This document shows positions 17,845-26,880 of a stretch of 64,000 bases of DNA, in pieces. The notes under the pieces are model-generated. The model saw nothing but the letters and a program-made list of their open reading frames with translations. It ran no database searches and was not told the DNA's origin. Positions within the stretch are counted from its first letter, which is position 1. Every line of letters begins with the position of its first letter. This stretch comes from Xanthobacteraceae bacterium (lineage in GTDB: Bacteria; Pseudomonadota; Alphaproteobacteria; Rhizobiales; Xanthobacteraceae). The DNA lies in contig JAMLIK010000002.1 in the NCBI GenBank assembly GCA_023954195.1, forward strand, positions 186,001 to 250,000, written 5' to 3'. The position numbers and the translations under genes were made by a program.

Positions 17845-20721
17845 TTGCGTCCGATCAGGTTTCTTGCGCTGCTGGCGCTCGGCCTCACGCTTTGGGTCTC
17901 GGTGGCGCCGGCTTATGCCGTGGACGCCGTCAGCGTCCGCAGCGACGCCGCGGCTATCGACCTGACCGCGGTTCTCGAACACCAGCATAGCGACACCGAC
18001 CGGATTCAGGTGTCCACCGCGCCGGGCACCGACGGCATCGTGCGCCGCATCGAGGTGCGCGCGCGCGAGGGTGGCCAGAACTGGGTGGTGTTCGCGCTCG
18101 CCAACAATACCGACGACCAGCTCGATCGCCTGATCGTCGCGCCACATTACCGCATCGTTTCCTCCGGCCTGTTGTGGCCCGACCTCGGCATGTCGCGAAT
18201 CGTGACCATCACGCCGTCCACCGGCGACCGCCCCGAGCGGCAGGAGAATCCCACCGCCGACGTGTTCCGCATCACGCTCGATCCCGGCGCGGTCATCACC
18301 TTCGTCGCCGAATTGCGCACCGACCGGCTGCCGCAGCTCTATCTGTGGGAGCCCGACGCCTACAAGGACAAGGTCAATTCCTTCACGCTGTATCAGGGCA
18401 TCGTCATCGGCATCTCCGGCCTGCTGGCGTTGGTGCTGACGATCCTGTTCGTGGTCAAGGGCAGCATCATGTTTCCCGCCGCCGCCGCGCTGGCCTGGGC
18501 GGTGCTGGTCTATATCGGCGTCGATTTCGGCTTCTGGGGCAAGGTGCTGGACATGTCGGCCGGCGCCGAACGGATCTGGCGCGCGGCGGGCGAGGCGATT
18601 CTCGCCGCCACCTTGCTGGTGTTCCTGTTCGCCTATCTCAACCTCAATCGCTGGCACGTGCGCTACGCGCACATCACCCTGGGCTGGCTGGTGTTCCTCG
18701 GCTCGCTGGTGGCGCTGGCGCTGTTCGATCCGGCGGTCGCCTCTGGCATCGCCCGCATCTCGCTGGCGATGATCGCGGTGTTCGGCTTCGCGCTGATCGT
18801 CTACCTCTCGATCCACGGCTTCGACCGCGCGGTGCTGTTGATCCCGACCTGGTTCCTGCTGGTGGTGTGGGTGATCGCCGCCGGCATGACGGTGACGGGC
18901 AGCGTCACCAACGACATCGTCGGTCCGGCGCTGCTCGGCGGCCTGGTGCTGATCGTGATGCTGATCGGCTTCACGGTGATGCAGCACGCCTTCGCCGGCG
19001 GCGCCGCCGGCGGCATCGTCTCCGACGTCGAGCGCCGCGCGCTGGCCCTGACCGGATCCGGCGACCTGATCTGGGACTGGGACGTCGCCGCCGACAAGGT
19101 GTTCACCAGCCCGGAGACCGAAACGCTGCTCGGGCTGAAGCGCGGCACGCTGGAGGACGCCGCCGCGGTCTGGCTCGAAGTGCTGCATCCGCTCGATCAG
19201 GATCGCTTCCGCGCCGCGCTCGACAGCGTGCTGGACCAGCGCCGTGGCCGCCTGATTCAGGATTTCCGCCTGCGCGCGGCGGACGGCCATTTCCTGTGGT
19301 TCTCGCTGAAGGCGCGCCCGGTCGTCGGCTCCGACGGCGAGGTGCTGCGGGTGATCGGCACCCTGACCGACGTCACCGACGTCAAGAACGCCGAGGAACG
19401 GCTGCTGCACGATTCGGTCAACGACAACCTGACCGGCCTGCCGAACCGCAAGCTGTTCCTGGACCGGCTGGCGAGCCTGAGCAACTTCTCGAAATCGGTG
19501 CCGGCGCTGCGGCCCACCGTGATGGTGATCGACATCGACCGCTTCAAGCATGTCAACGACTCGGTCGGCGTCGCGGTCGGCGACTCCATCCTGCTGACGC
19601 TGGCGCGGCGGCTGACCCGCATCCTCAAGCCGCAGGATACGCTGACCCGCCTCGGCGGCGATCAGTTCGGCCTCATCCTGATGTCGGAGCAGGACGGCGC
19701 GCGCATCACCGCCTTCGCCGAAACCATCCGCAAGACCATCCGCGCGCCGATCGCCTTCAACGACCGCGAGATCTTCCTCACCGCCTCGATCGGGCTGGCG
19801 CTCTCCGACGCGCAGACCGCGCCCGGCGACGAACTGGTGAAGGACGCCGAGCTTGCGATGTATCATTCCAAGCGCATCGGCGGCGACCGCATCGACGTCT
19901 ACAAGCCGGCGATGCGGTCGCGCAAGACCGACCGCCTGACGCTGGAATCCGACCTGCGCCGCGCCATCGAGCGCGAGGAGATCACGCTGCTCTATCAGCC
20001 GATCGTGCGGCTGGAGGATCGCGCCATCGCCGGCTTCGAGGCCCTGGCGCGCTGGGATCACCCGAAACTCGGCCGCATGTCGCCGATCGAATTCATCGGC
20101 ATCGCCGAGCAGAGCGGAACGATCGTCGACCTCGGCATGTTCGTGATGGATCAGGCGGCGCGCCAGCTCGCCGTCTGGCAGCGGGCGATGCGCGCGGCGC
20201 GTACGCCGATCTTCGTCAGCGTCAACGTCTCGTCGCGGCAATTGCTGCGGCACGATTTGCTTCACGACATCCGCACCGCGCTGTCGCGCTCCTCGATCGC
20301 GCGCGGCACGCTGAAGCTGGAACTGACCGAATCGCTGGTGATGGAAAACCCGGAATACGCCGCGCAGATGCTGCAACGGATCCGCGAACTCGGCGTCGGC
20401 CTGTCGCTCGACGACTTCGGCACCGGGCATTCGTCGCTGGCCTACCTGCAACGCTTCCCGTTCGACACCCTCAAGATCGACCAGTCGTTCGTCCGCACCA
20501 CCAGCCGCGGCACCCGGCCGGTGATCCTGAAATCGATCGTCGCGATGGCGCACGATCTCGGCATGGACGTGGTGGCGGAAGGCGCGGAAACCGACTCCGA
20601 CGCGGTCGAGCTTTACCAACTCGGCTGCGAATACGCGCAAGGCTTCGCCTTCGGCGAGCCGATGGACACCGAGGCGGCGATGCGGCTTTTGACCGAGGAG
20701 CGGCTGGAGGCTGCGCACTGA
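17845..20721 (+). CDS. Membrane-bound PAS-GGDEF-EAL protein (probable c-di-GMP phosphodiesterase)
   Basis: About 958 residues. A TTG start at 17845 with GGAG upstream begins a clean signal-like segment (RPIRFLALLALGLTLW). Then comes a periplasmic sensor region, about 6-7 membrane helices (about residues 195-390) and a PAS domain (DLIWDWDVAADKVF). The GGDEF domain has the altered site GGDQF (604-608), and the EAL domain has EAL at 732-734, an ELTES motif and DDFGTGHSSLAYL. The GGDEF site is probably weak or regulatory, while the EAL site looks complete, so net hydrolysis of c-di-GMP is likely. The 7TMR-DISM-like front end suggests sensing of an extracellular ligand. Confidence 0.88.
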   Translation: MRPIRFLALLALGLTLWVSVAPAYAVDAVSVRSDAAAIDLTAVLEHQHSDTDRIQVSTAPGTDGIVRRIEVRAREGGQNWVVFALANNTDDQLDRLIVAPHYRIVSSGLLWPDLGMSRIVTITPSTGDRPERQENPTADVFRITLDPGAVITFVAELRTDRLPQLYLWEPDAYKDKVNSFTLYQGIVIGISGLLALVLTILFVVKGSIMFPAAAALAWAVLVYIGVDFGFWGKVLDMSAGAERIWRAAGEAILAATLLVFLFAYLNLNRWHVRYAHITLGWLVFLGSLVALALFDPAVASGIARISLAMIAVFGFALIVYLSIHGFDRAVLLIPTWFLLVVWVIAAGMTVTGSVTNDIVGPALLGGLVLIVMLIGFTVMQHAFAGGAAGGIVSDVERRALALTGSGDLIWDWDVAADKVFTSPETETLLGLKRGTLEDAAAVWLEVLHPLDQDRFRAALDSVLDQRRGRLIQDFRLRAADGHFLWFSLKARPVVGSDGEVLRVIGTLTDVTDVKNAEERLLHDSVNDNLTGLPNRKLFLDRLASLSNFSKSVPALRPTVMVIDIDRFKHVNDSVGVAVGDSILLTLARRLTRILKPQDTLTRLGGDQFGLILMSEQDGARITAFAETIRKTIRAPIAFNDREIFLTASIGLALSDAQTAPGDELVKDAELAMYHSKRIGGDRIDVYKPAMRSRKTDRLTLESDLRRAIEREEITLLYQPIVRLEDRAIAGFEALARWDHPKLGRMSPIEFIGIAEQSGTIVDLGMFVMDQAARQLAVWQRAMRAARTPIFVSVNVSSRQLLRHDLLHDIRTALSRSSIARGTLKLELTESLVMENPEYAAQMLQRIRELGVGLSLDDFGTGHSSLAYLQRFPFDTLKIDQSFVRTTSRGTRPVILKSIVAMAHDLGMDVVAEGAETDSDAVELYQLGCEYAQGFAFGEPMDTEAAMRLLTEERLEAAH

Positions 20722-20767
20722 GCGGCATTTTGCGCGGGCCCACATCCCGCTGCCGTGGAATGGCATC

Positions 20768-22507
20768 ATGAGCATCAGCCGCCGCGATTTTCTGGGATGG
20801 ACAGCCGGCGCGGCGCTTGCCGGCGCGTCGCCGCGCCGCGCCGCCGCCGAGCCTGGCGTCTACGATCTGCCGCGCTTCGGCAACGCCCGCATCCTGCACC
20901 TCACCGACACCCACGCGCAGTTGCAGCCGGTGCTGTTCCGCGAGCCCGGCGTCAATCTCGGCGTCGGCGCCATGCGCGGCCAGCCGCCGCATCTGGTCGG
21001 CGACGCCTTCCTCGCGCGCTTTCAGGTGACGCCGGGCAGCGCCGACGCCTACGCCTTCACCTGTCTCGATTTCCAGAAGGCGGCGGCGCGGTTCGGCCGG
21101 CTCGGCGGCTTCGCCTATCTGAAAACCCTGATCGACCGGCTGCGCCACGAGGCGGGCGAGGCCAACGCGTTGCTGCTCGACGGCGGCGACCTGTGGCAGG
21201 GCTCCGGCCTCGCGCACGCCATGCGGGGCGCCGACATGGTGGAGGCCGCCAACCTGCTCGGGGTCGCGGCGATGACCGGCCATTGGGAGTTCACCTATGG
21301 CGAGGCGGCGCTGCGCGCCAATCTGGAAAAATTCAACGGCGAGTTCATCGCGCAGAACGTGTTCCTCACCGAGGAAGCCGCCTTCAACGATGCGCCCGCT
21401 TTCGACGCCGCCTCGGGGCGGGTGTTCAAGCCCGCCATCGTCAGGCAACTCGGCGGCCGCCGCGTCGCGGTGATCGGGCAGGCGTTTCCCTATGTGCCGA
21501 TCGCGCATCCGAAACGCTTCACGCCGGACTGGAGTTTCGGCATCCGCGAGGAGGAGTTGCAGAAGCAGGTCGATGCACTGCGCGGCAACGGCAAGGTCGA
21601 CGCCGTGGTGCTGCTGTCGCACAACGGCATGGATGTCGACCTCAAGCTGGCGAGCCGCCTTCGTGGCATCGACGTCATTCTCGGCGGCCATACCCACGAC
21701 GCGGTGCCGCAACCGATTTCGGTGACGAACGCCGGCGGCGTCACGCTGGTCACCAACGCCGGCTCCAACGGAAAATTTCTCGGCGTGCTCGACCTCGACA
21801 TCGGCAAGGGCAGGGTGCGCGACGTGCGTTACCGCCTGCTGCCGGTGTTCTCGGAACTGCTGAAGCCGGACCCCGAGATGCTGGCGCTGATCGAGCGGCT
21901 GCGCGCGCCGCACGAGGCGACGCTGTCGGCCCCGGTCGCGCGCGCGCCGCGTCTGCTCTACCGGCGCGGCAATTTCAGCGGCACGATTGACGACGTGCTG
22001 TGCGCGGCGCTGCGCCGCGAACTCGACGCCGAGATCGCGCTGTCGCCCGGCTTCCGCTGGGGCGGCAGCCTGCTGGCAGGGCAGGCGATGACCATGGAGG
22101 ACGTGCAGGCGCAAACCGCCACCACCTATTCCGAGGTCTATGCCCAGCCGATGACCGGCGCGCAGATCAAAACCGTGCTGGAAGACGTCTGCGATAACCT
22201 GTTCAACGCCGATCCCTATTACCAGCAGGGCGGCGACATGGTGCGCCTCGGCGGCCTGTCCTATGCCTGCGCGCCCGAGGAAAGTTTTGGCCGCCGCATC
22301 TCCGAGCTGCGGCTCGCCGATGGCCGCGCGCTGCAAGCCGGCAAGAGCTATAAGGTCGCCGGTTGGGCCTCGGTCAACCAACAGCAGGGCGCGCCGGCGT
22401 GGGAGGTGTTCGCACGGCATCTGCGCGCGGGCGAATGGCCGGCGTCCGCCGATACCGTGACCTTGCGCGGCGTCGAGGGCAATCCCGGCCTCGCCGGAGG
22501 GGGATGA
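20768..22507 (+). CDS. soxB: Thiosulfohydrolase SoxB
   Basis: SoxB hydrolyses the sulfate group from a SoxYZ-bound cysteine S-thiosulfonate in the periplasm, with a di-Mn centre. The 579-residue product has a Tat signal (SRRDFLGW) and the two-domain 5'-nucleotidase fold. Metal-site motifs are LTDTHAQ (D47, H49), LDGGDLWQGSG (138-147), GHWEFTYG (171-178), SHNGMDVD (284-291) and GGHTHD (306-311). GHWEFTYG is diagnostic for SoxB against ordinary nucleotidases, which have GNHEFD. SoxXA, SoxYZ and SoxCD are absent from the window. A DsrE-family gene follows after 4 bases. Confidence 0.9.
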   Translation: MSISRRDFLGWTAGAALAGASPRRAAAEPGVYDLPRFGNARILHLTDTHAQLQPVLFREPGVNLGVGAMRGQPPHLVGDAFLARFQVTPGSADAYAFTCLDFQKAAARFGRLGGFAYLKTLIDRLRHEAGEANALLLDGGDLWQGSGLAHAMRGADMVEAANLLGVAAMTGHWEFTYGEAALRANLEKFNGEFIAQNVFLTEEAAFNDAPAFDAASGRVFKPAIVRQLGGRRVAVIGQAFPYVPIAHPKRFTPDWSFGIREEELQKQVDALRGNGKVDAVVLLSHNGMDVDLKLASRLRGIDVILGGHTHDAVPQPISVTNAGGVTLVTNAGSNGKFLGVLDLDIGKGRVRDVRYRLLPVFSELLKPDPEMLALIERLRAPHEATLSAPVARAPRLLYRRGNFSGTIDDVLCAALRRELDAEIALSPGFRWGGSLLAGQAMTMEDVQAQTATTYSEVYAQPMTGAQIKTVLEDVCDNLFNADPYYQQGGDMVRLGGLSYACAPEESFGRRISELRLADGRALQAGKSYKVAGWASVNQQQGAPAWEVFARHLRAGEWPASADTVTLRGVEGNPGLAGGG

Positions 22508-22511
22508 GACG

Positions 22512-22976
22512 ATGCGGGCGATGACGCGACGTCAGGTCGGCTGGGCGCTGGGCGCAATGGTCGCGACGCTGGCGTCGCGCGCCGCGTCGGCGCAGCCGCA
22601 ACCGCTGCCGGACAAGCCGTTCGCGGCGCACCGCGTGGCGCTGCAACTGTCGGATGCCGACCCGCGCAAGCAGGGTCTGGTCATCAGCGTCGCCAACAAC
22701 CTCCTGAAGGCATACGGGCCGGACGCCATCGCCATCGAGGTGGTGGCGTTCGGCCCCGGCATCGAGTTGCTGCGCACCGACAATCCCAACCGGGCGCGGC
22801 TGGAGAGCCTGATCGCCCAGGGCGTCAAGCTCGACGTCTGCGTCAACACGCTCGACACCATCGAACGCGAGACCGGCCGGCGGCCGGAGATCATTCCCGG
22901 CGCGGTCCCGGTGCAGGTCGGCGTCGGCCACATCCTGTCGCTGACCGAGAACGGCTTTACGCTGGTGCGGCCGTAG
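22512..22976 (+). CDS. Exported DsrE family sulfur-carrier-like protein
   Basis: A 154-residue protein with an export signal (MTRRQVGWALGAMVATLASRAASA; RRQVG may make it Tat-dependent) and a DsrE/DsrF-like fold: VALQLSDADPRKQGLVISVANNLL and EVVAFGPGIELL. A single conserved-looking Cys110 (KLDVCVNTL) sits where family members carry the persulfide sulfur. It overlaps functionally with SoxB, four bases upstream, with GGAGGGGG before the ATG. I infer that it accepts or delivers sulfane sulfur in the periplasm. Confidence 0.78.
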   Translation: MRAMTRRQVGWALGAMVATLASRAASAQPQPLPDKPFAAHRVALQLSDADPRKQGLVISVANNLLKAYGPDAIAIEVVAFGPGIELLRTDNPNRARLESLIAQGVKLDVCVNTLDTIERETGRRPEIIPGAVPVQVGVGHILSLTENGFTLVRP

Positions 22977-23016
22977 CGGGCCCGACGAAATTCAGCTTCT
23001 GACGGAATCATCCGCC

Positions 23017-23089
23017 GTCATGCGCGGACTTGATCCGCGCATTCATCTTCTTAAGAAAGATGGATTGCCGGGTCGAGCCCGGCAATGAC
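23017..23089. repeat. Dispersed palindromic repeat, family B
   Basis: The element runs from GTCATGCGCGGACTTGATCC to GGGTCGAGCCCGGCAATGAC. It interrupts the sulfur cluster between the DsrE gene and the persulfide dioxygenase gene. Confidence 0.85.
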
Positions 23090-23174
23090 GAGTCAGTGTA
23101 CTTTCAAGAGAACATTTTCCTCTTGCAGCGGTTTATTGTACAATCGAATTCCAAAAACCCGCGCCGAGGCAATC

Positions 23175-24215
23175 ATGATTTTCCGTCAACTGTTCGACAG
23201 CGTATCGGGCACCTACAGCTATCTGCTGGCGAGCCGCGCCGGCGGCGAGGCGCTGTTGATCGATCCGGTGCTGGAGAAGGTCGACCGCTACTGCCAGCTG
23301 CTGCGCGAACTCGACCTCAAGCTGGTCAAGGCGGTGGACACCCATCTGCACGCCGATCACGTCACCGGGCTCGGCGAACTGCGCGATCGCACCCAGTGCG
23401 TCACCATCATGGGCGAGCAGAGCAAGGCCGACGTGGTGGCGATGCGCGTCGGTGACGGCGACAAGATCACCATCGAGGGGCTGGCGCTCGACGTGATGTA
23501 CACGCCGGGCCACACCGACGATTCCTACAGTTATCGCATGGCGGATCGCGTTTTCACCGGCGACACGCTGCTGATCCGCGGCACCGGCCGCACCGACTTC
23601 CAGAACGGCAGCGCGCGGGCGCAGTACGATTCGATCTTCAACCGGCTGCTGAAGCTGCCCGAGCAGACCATGGTGTTCCCGGCGCACGACTACAAAGGCG
23701 ACACCGTCTCCACCATCGGCGAGGAGCGGCGCTACAATCCGCGCCTGCAAGTCGCTTCGGTGGAGGCGTACATCGAGCTGATGGGCAACCTCAATCTGCC
23801 CAACCCGAAGCTGATGGACGTGGTGGTGCCGGCCAACATGAAGATCGGCCTGCACCAGAGTGCGCTGGCCGAGCAGGGCTGCGCGCTGCGGCCGCGCGAC
23901 GCCATCGCGCGACTGGGCCAGCCGGACATCCTGCTGGTCGATCTGCGCGAACCTGCCGAGCGCGCCAAGCACGGCACGCTGGCGGGCGCGCTGCATGCGC
24001 CCTACGCCACCATCGACGACGGCCTGAAGCCGGGCGGCATGTTGCGCGAGGTCGCCGCCGCCAGCCGCCGCCGCATCGTATTCTTCTGCGCCTTCGGCGA
24101 GCGCTCGGCGATGGCGGTGCAGGCGGCGAAGGCGGCCGGCATTCCCGACGCGATCCATCTCGAAGGCGGCATCGATGCCTGGAAGAAGGCCGGGGGGCCG
24201 GTGGTTGCCGGCTGA
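23175..24215 (+). CDS. Persulfide dioxygenase-rhodanese fusion (MBL-fold hydrolase)
   Basis: A 346-residue two-domain enzyme. Residues 1-230 are an ETHE1-like metallo-beta-lactamase fold with metal ligands H57, H59, D61 and H62 (THLHADH), H113 (PGHTDDS), D130 (FTGDTLL) and H171 (PAHDYKG). RGTGRTDFQ is typical of persulfide dioxygenases that oxidise glutathione persulfide to sulfite. Residues 235-346 are a rhodanese domain with active Cys305 in CAFGER. The fusion lets sulfur move between persulfide, thiosulfate and sulfite. I start at ATG 23175 (GAGG upstream); a longer frame to 23085 would translate the repeat. Confidence 0.88.
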   Translation: MIFRQLFDSVSGTYSYLLASRAGGEALLIDPVLEKVDRYCQLLRELDLKLVKAVDTHLHADHVTGLGELRDRTQCVTIMGEQSKADVVAMRVGDGDKITIEGLALDVMYTPGHTDDSYSYRMADRVFTGDTLLIRGTGRTDFQNGSARAQYDSIFNRLLKLPEQTMVFPAHDYKGDTVSTIGEERRYNPRLQVASVEAYIELMGNLNLPNPKLMDVVVPANMKIGLHQSALAEQGCALRPRDAIARLGQPDILLVDLREPAERAKHGTLAGALHAPYATIDDGLKPGGMLREVAAASRRRIVFFCAFGERSAMAVQAAKAAGIPDAIHLEGGIDAWKKAGGPVVAG

Positions 24216-24717
24216 GGCGATCCACGTCGCGCCGCTGAGCGCGGTGGCGGAGGTGGCGCGACAACTGCCCCGCTACGACCTGGTGACGCTGCTGTCGCCT
24301 GGCAGCGACGCCGCCGCGCCGGCCGCTTTGACGCCACGGCGGCGGCTGCATCTTGCCTTTCACGATATCGCCGAGCCGCGCGACGGATTGATCGCGCCGG
24401 ATGCCGCGATGATCGCGGCGCTATTGGACTTCGGCCGCGCGCGCGAAGCGCCGCTGCTGATCCATTGCTGGGCCGGCGTCAGCCGCTCCAGCGCGGCGGC
24501 CTATGTGCTCGCCTGCGACCGCCATCCGGGGCGCGAACGCGAATTCGCCACCGCGTTGCGCGCGCGGGCCCCGTTCGCCACGCCGAACGCCCTGATGGTG
24601 CGGCTCGCCGACGATCTGCTCGGCCGCCACGGCGCGATGGCCGCCGCCATCGCCGCCATCGGCCGTGGCGCGGAGGCGCGTGAGGGCACGCCGTACCGGC
24701 TGGGGTTTGATTTCTAA
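24175..24717 (+). CDS. Tyrosine/dual-specificity phosphatase family protein
   Basis: About 170-180 residues. The catalytic loop HCWAGVSRSSAAA has the Cys-x5-Arg signature of protein tyrosine phosphatases, and HDIAEPRDG just before it carries a plausible general acid. The start is unsure: ATG 24175 overlaps the upstream fusion gene by 41 bases, and TTG 24205 has a GGGGG site and gives the usual N terminus just before IHVAPLS. Overlap means it is co-transcribed with the persulfide dioxygenase gene. The substrate, protein or small molecule, is unknown. Confidence 0.78.
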   Translation: MPGRRPGGRWLPAEAIHVAPLSAVAEVARQLPRYDLVTLLSPGSDAAAPAALTPRRRLHLAFHDIAEPRDGLIAPDAAMIAALLDFGRAREAPLLIHCWAGVSRSSAAAYVLACDRHPGREREFATALRARAPFATPNALMVRLADDLLGRHGAMAAAIAAIGRGAEAREGTPYRLGFDF

Positions 24718-24776
24718 CGTCGTCCTGAGAGCGTGATTGGAAATTCGTTTTGGACACGGATCTGCAACACGAAAAT

Positions 24777-24897
24777 CGTCGTCCCCGCGCAGGCGGGGAC
24801 CCAGACTCCGCAGCGGTTCGACTCAATCAATCCGGGTGAAATCGTTCAAAACAGCAAGTGCCAGGGGATCTGGGTCCTCGCCTGCGCGAGGACGACG
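24777..24897. repeat. Dispersed palindromic intergenic repeat, family A
   Basis: The left arm is CGTCGTCCCCGCGCAGGCGG and the right arm is GGGTCCTCGCCTGCGCGAGG. It lies between the phosphatase gene and the convergent cobS. Confidence 0.85.
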
Positions 24898-24954
24898 CCG
24901 AGATAATCCAGTTTTTCATGCGACATTTCGAGTCGGAGTCTTAGTGTGACGGGG

Positions 24955-25719
24955 CTAACTCAACACCGCCGCGACGCCGAGCAGGAAGCCGATCTCGAAC
25001 GCCTGCTCGATGCCGCCCAGCACGTCGCCGGTGTAGCCGCCGATCAGCCGCCGCGCCCACAGCGCGAGCGCCGCGGCCGCCGCCGCGCCGAGCACCACGC
25101 CGAATGCCACCGCCAGCGCCGAGATCAAGGCCAGCGGCAGGAGCGCCAGCAACACGAAGATCAGGCCGAGCTGCAATTCATCGGCGCGCGGCCGCGATTC
25201 GGCGTAAGCGACCTTCATGGCGCTGACGTCGCCGCTGTAGCCGAGCCGCGTCATCACCCAGGCCGGCGCGGCGCGCGCCGCCGCGTGCGCCGCGACCAGC
25301 GCCGCCGCGCCCTGCCACGGCGTCAGCGCCGCCAGCGCCGCGATGCGCAGCGCGACGTCGAGGCCGAGCGCCAGCGCGCCATAGGTGCCGATGCGGCTGT
25401 CCTTCATGATGGCTAGGCGCTTCTCCACCGTGAAGCCGCCGCCGAAGGCATCGAATGTGTCGGCGAAGCCGTCCTCGTGCAGCGCGCCGGTGAGCGCGAT
25501 GGTGGTGGCCACCGCCAGCATCGCGGCGATGGTTTCGTTCCACAGTTCGGTCGCGATCAGCAGCACGACGGCGGCGACCGCGCCGATGCCGGCGCCGACC
25601 AGCGGCGAATATTTCAGACAGCGCGTCAGCCAGTCCGGCGCGATCGCGCCGCGCGCGGGGCGCACCGGCAGCACGGTCAGGAAGCGGAGGGCGTGGCGAA
25701 AATGCTCGCGCTCGCTCAT
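24955..25719 (-). CDS. cobS: Adenosylcobinamide-GDP ribazoletransferase (cobalamin synthase)
   Basis: The integral membrane enzyme joins adenosylcobinamide-GDP and alpha-ribazole to make cobalamin (or its 5'-phosphate). The 254-residue product has several hydrophobic helices and the signature ALHEDGFADTFDAFGGG, followed by KDSRIGTYGALAL, both diagnostic of CobS/CobV. Its ATG overlaps the cobT stop (ATGA). The family A repeat lies downstream. Confidence 0.95.
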   Translation of the reverse strand: MSEREHFRHALRFLTVLPVRPARGAIAPDWLTRCLKYSPLVGAGIGAVAAVVLLIATELWNETIAAMLAVATTIALTGALHEDGFADTFDAFGGGFTVEKRLAIMKDSRIGTYGALALGLDVALRIAALAALTPWQGAAALVAAHAAARAAPAWVMTRLGYSGDVSAMKVAYAESRPRADELQLGLIFVLLALLPLALISALAVAFGVVLGAAAAAALALWARRLIGGYTGDVLGGIEQAFEIGFLLGVAAVLS

Positions 25720-26771
25720 CGGAGATTGCCCGCCAGCACGTCGTCGAGGCTCGCGACATCGGTCATCAGCCGCGCGGCCGCGCGCAGCAGCGGCACTGCC
25801 AGCAGCGCGCCGGTGCCCTCGCCGAGCCGCAGGCCGAGGTCGATCAGCGGCGCGGCGCCGAGCGCGGCGAGGATGCGGCCATGGCCGCGTTCCGCCGAGC
25901 GGTGCGCGAACACACAGTAGTCGCGCGCCGCCGGCGTGAGCCGCACCGCGACCAGCGCGGCGGCGCCGGCGATGAAGCCGTCGATCACCACCGGGCGACG
26001 CGATGCCGCCGCGCCGATCACCGCGCCGGCCATCATCGCGATCTCGAAGCCGCCGAACGCGGCCAGCACGTCGAGCGGGGCCGACGCATCGCTGCGCGCG
26101 GCCGCCCGCGCCAGCACGGCGCGCTTGTGCTTCAGCCCCTCGTCGCTCTGTCCCGCGCCGGGGCCGATGCAATCGTCGAGCGGCGCGGGCGCGAGGCGAT
26201 GCGCGAGCAGCGCGGCGGCGGCGGTGTTGCCGATGCCCATCTCGCCGATGGCGACGACATCCGCGCCAGCGTCGATCTCCCGCCGCGCGATCGCGCAACC
26301 GCGCGTCAGCGCCGTTGTCGCTTGTTCGGGCGTCATCGCGGGCTCACGCGCGGCGTCGGCGGTGCCGCGCGCGACCTTGGCGTCGATCAGGCCGGGGTGC
26401 GGCGGCAGGTCGGCGACGACGCCGGCGTCGATCACCCGCAGCCGCGCGCCGGTGGCGGCGGCGAAGGCGTTGGCGCTGGCGCGGCCGGCGAGGAATGTCG
26501 CGACCATCGCGGCGGTGACCGACGAGGGATATTGCGAGACGCCCGACGCCGTCATGCCGTGATCGCCGGCGAACACCAGCAGCGCCGCGTCTTGCACGCG
26601 AGGCTCGGCGGGATAGGCGATCAGGCCGAGTTGCACGGCGAGATCCTCGATGCGGCCGAGCGAGCCCGGCGGCTTGGCCTTGCCGTCGATCCGCGCCCGC
26701 AATGCCGGCTCAAGGGCGGGGTCGAGCGGCGCGACATCCGGCAGATATGGCGTTGGGAAAGCGTCGGTCAT
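25716..26771 (-). CDS. cobT: Nicotinate-nucleotide-dimethylbenzimidazole phosphoribosyltransferase
   Basis: CobT activates the lower ligand dimethylbenzimidazole as alpha-ribazole phosphate. The 351-residue product has KPPGSLGRIEDLA near the N terminus, FAGDHGMTASGVSQYP, GEMGIGNTAAAA and the C-terminal RLGEGTGALLAVPLL, all CobT landmarks, including the catalytic-Glu region near the C terminus. AAGG six bases upstream favours the ATG at 26771 over 26777. It is the first gene of cobT-cobS and divergent from cobU. No cobalamin riboswitch is seen in the 177-base gap. Confidence 0.95.
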   Translation of the reverse strand: MTDAFPTPYLPDVAPLDPALEPALRARIDGKAKPPGSLGRIEDLAVQLGLIAYPAEPRVQDAALLVFAGDHGMTASGVSQYPSSVTAAMVATFLAGRASANAFAAATGARLRVIDAGVVADLPPHPGLIDAKVARGTADAAREPAMTPEQATTALTRGCAIARREIDAGADVVAIGEMGIGNTAAAALLAHRLAPAPLDDCIGPGAGQSDEGLKHKRAVLARAAARSDASAPLDVLAAFGGFEIAMMAGAVIGAAASRRPVVIDGFIAGAAALVAVRLTPAARDYCVFAHRSAERGHGRILAALGAAPLIDLGLRLGEGTGALLAVPLLRAAARLMTDVASLDDVLAGNLR

Positions 26772-26805
26772 CGACATCCTTGTCGGCTGTATGGACTTAT
26801 CCGCC

Positions 26806-26880
26806 GTCATGCGCGGACTTGATCCGGGCATCCATCTTCTTGAATAAAGGATGGATTGCCGGGTCAAGCCCGGCAATGAC
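26806..26880. repeat. Dispersed palindromic repeat, family B
   Basis: The element runs from GTCATGCGCGGACTTGATCC to GGGTCAAGCCCGGCAATGAC. It fills nearly half of the divergent cobT/cobU gap, where promoters would be expected. Confidence 0.85.

Noticed and set aside
17764..20775. A 1003-codon minus-strand frame opposite the GGDEF/EAL gene
   Set aside because: Same GC-bias shadow pattern; the plus-strand frame has clear PAS, GGDEF and EAL domains.
20471..22420. A 649-codon minus-strand frame opposite soxB
   Set aside because: No recognisable domains and it runs antisense through diagnostic soxB motifs.
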